DNA of 7,187 nt, from contig DAHUZD010000168.1 of assembly GCA_027306745.1 (NCBI GenBank), positions 1 to 7,187 on the forward strand, given 5' to 3'. The position numbers were made by a program, and so were the translations under genes. Of the stretch, positions 6,687 to 7,187 are shown in pieces (position 1 is the stretch's first letter; each line of letters starts with the position of its first letter). The stretch comes from Acidobacteriaceae bacterium (GTDB lineage Bacteria > Acidobacteriota > Terriglobia > Terriglobales > Acidobacteriaceae). The notes below the pieces were generated by a model. The model was not told the origin of the DNA. It made no database searches and saw only the letters and a program-made list of their open reading frames with translations.

Positions 6687-7187
6687 ATGCAGGCGGAATT
6701 TACAGGACGGCGGCAGAAGATCACCAAGGGATTGCGGGCCATGGCGGACGAGGGTTTGAGCCGTATTGAAAAAGTTGTGGGCCGCAGCGCCAGCGCGCAT
6801 GTAACCATTTCACAAGAGAAATATGGTCATGCTGTTGAAGTCGCCGTAAAAACCAAGCTGCAAATGATCGTTGGCCTGGCGGAGGCTTCAGACTCCGGTA
6901 CGGCGCTGCGCGCTGCACTGGAGAAGGTGGAGAAGCAGGCGCTCCGCAGCAAGGGACGCAAAATCGACGCGCACCGCCATGGCAAAGAAGTGACGGCGGA
7001 GTTGGCTGCCTCCGGCAAAGCTGGAGCCAAGGCAAAACCCGCATCGAAGCCAGCGTTGAATGGGCACGATCTTGCCGCTGAACTGCATGTAATTCCATCC
7101 AAGGACTCTGTGGCGAAAAACGCGATGTCCATTCACGAAGCTGTGAAGGAAGCCGAGTATAAGGATCGCGATGTATTTGTCTTCCGC
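6687..7187 (+). CDS. hpf: Ribosome hibernation promoting factor, long form (3' truncated)
   Basis: HPF binds the decoding region of the 30S subunit and, in its long form, pairs two 70S ribosomes into inactive 100S dimers when growth slows. The frame starts at ATG 6687 behind AAGGAG (6675-6680), the best ribosome site in the window, with six bases between. It is open for 167 codons to the right edge, with no stop yet. Residues 1 to about 100 are the S30AE domain (MQAEFTGRRQKITKGLR, AHVTISQEKYGHAVEVAV, then a Lys/Arg-rich helix). Residues about 105-130 are an Ala/Lys/Pro linker. The C-terminal dimerisation domain has begun (MSIHEAVKEAEYKDRDVFVFR), matching the family pattern in which EEAI...DFFVFRN precedes the last strands; some 20-30 residues are probably missing. 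Presence of both domains makes this the long form and not the short gamma-proteobacterial HPF. Its position behind rpoN is the usual one. Confidence 0.93.
   Translation, partial: MQAEFTGRRQKITKGLRAMADEGLSRIEKVVGRSASAHVTISQEKYGHAVEVAVKTKLQMIVGLAEASDSGTALRAALEKVEKQALRSKGRKIDAHRHGKEVTAELAASGKAGAKAKPASKPALNGHDLAAELHVIPSKDSVAKNAMSIHEAVKEAEYKDRDVFVFR

Overview
The window looks like chromosomal core DNA from an Acidobacteriota member, most likely class Terriglobia. The pointers are a very long fused LptC/LptA-type protein, a repeat of the GTCATTCTGAG...AAGAATCC type that I remember as common in that group, and the mainly moderately high GC. This is inference from the sequence, not a database placement. 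No mobile element, tRNA, rRNA or CRISPR array is visible.

Layout. Bases 1-818 hold the 3' end of glyS (glycyl-tRNA synthetase beta subunit, + strand). A 199-base convergent gap follows and carries a REPIN-like inverted repeat (825-936). On the - strand, 1018-1620 encodes an unrecognised 200-aa protein. An 88-base divergent gap then leads into a + strand cluster: an lptC-lptA fusion (1709-4120), lptB (4121-4852, starting on the base after the previous stop), rpoN (4954-6585, broken by an in-frame TAG at 6109-6111) and hpf (from 6687, running off the right edge).

How the genes fit together. LptB is the ATPase that powers lipopolysaccharide extraction from the inner membrane, and the fusion would be the membrane-anchored periplasmic bridge that carries LPS to the outer membrane. 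RpoN (sigma-54) and HPF (ribosome hibernation factor) follow in the lptC-lptA-lptB-rpoN-hpf order known from Proteobacteria, so an envelope-biogenesis block adjoins a transcription and translation control block.

The most striking observation is the amber codon in rpoN. The frame stays open and clearly homologous on both sides of it, and the codon sits where relatives usually have a basic residue. It separates the RNA-polymerase-binding part from the helix-turn-helix and RpoN box. Either the gene is a fresh pseudogene, the base is a sequencing error, or the stop is read through. The second point of interest is the 803-residue LptC/LptA protein with about nine recurring OstA-like units.
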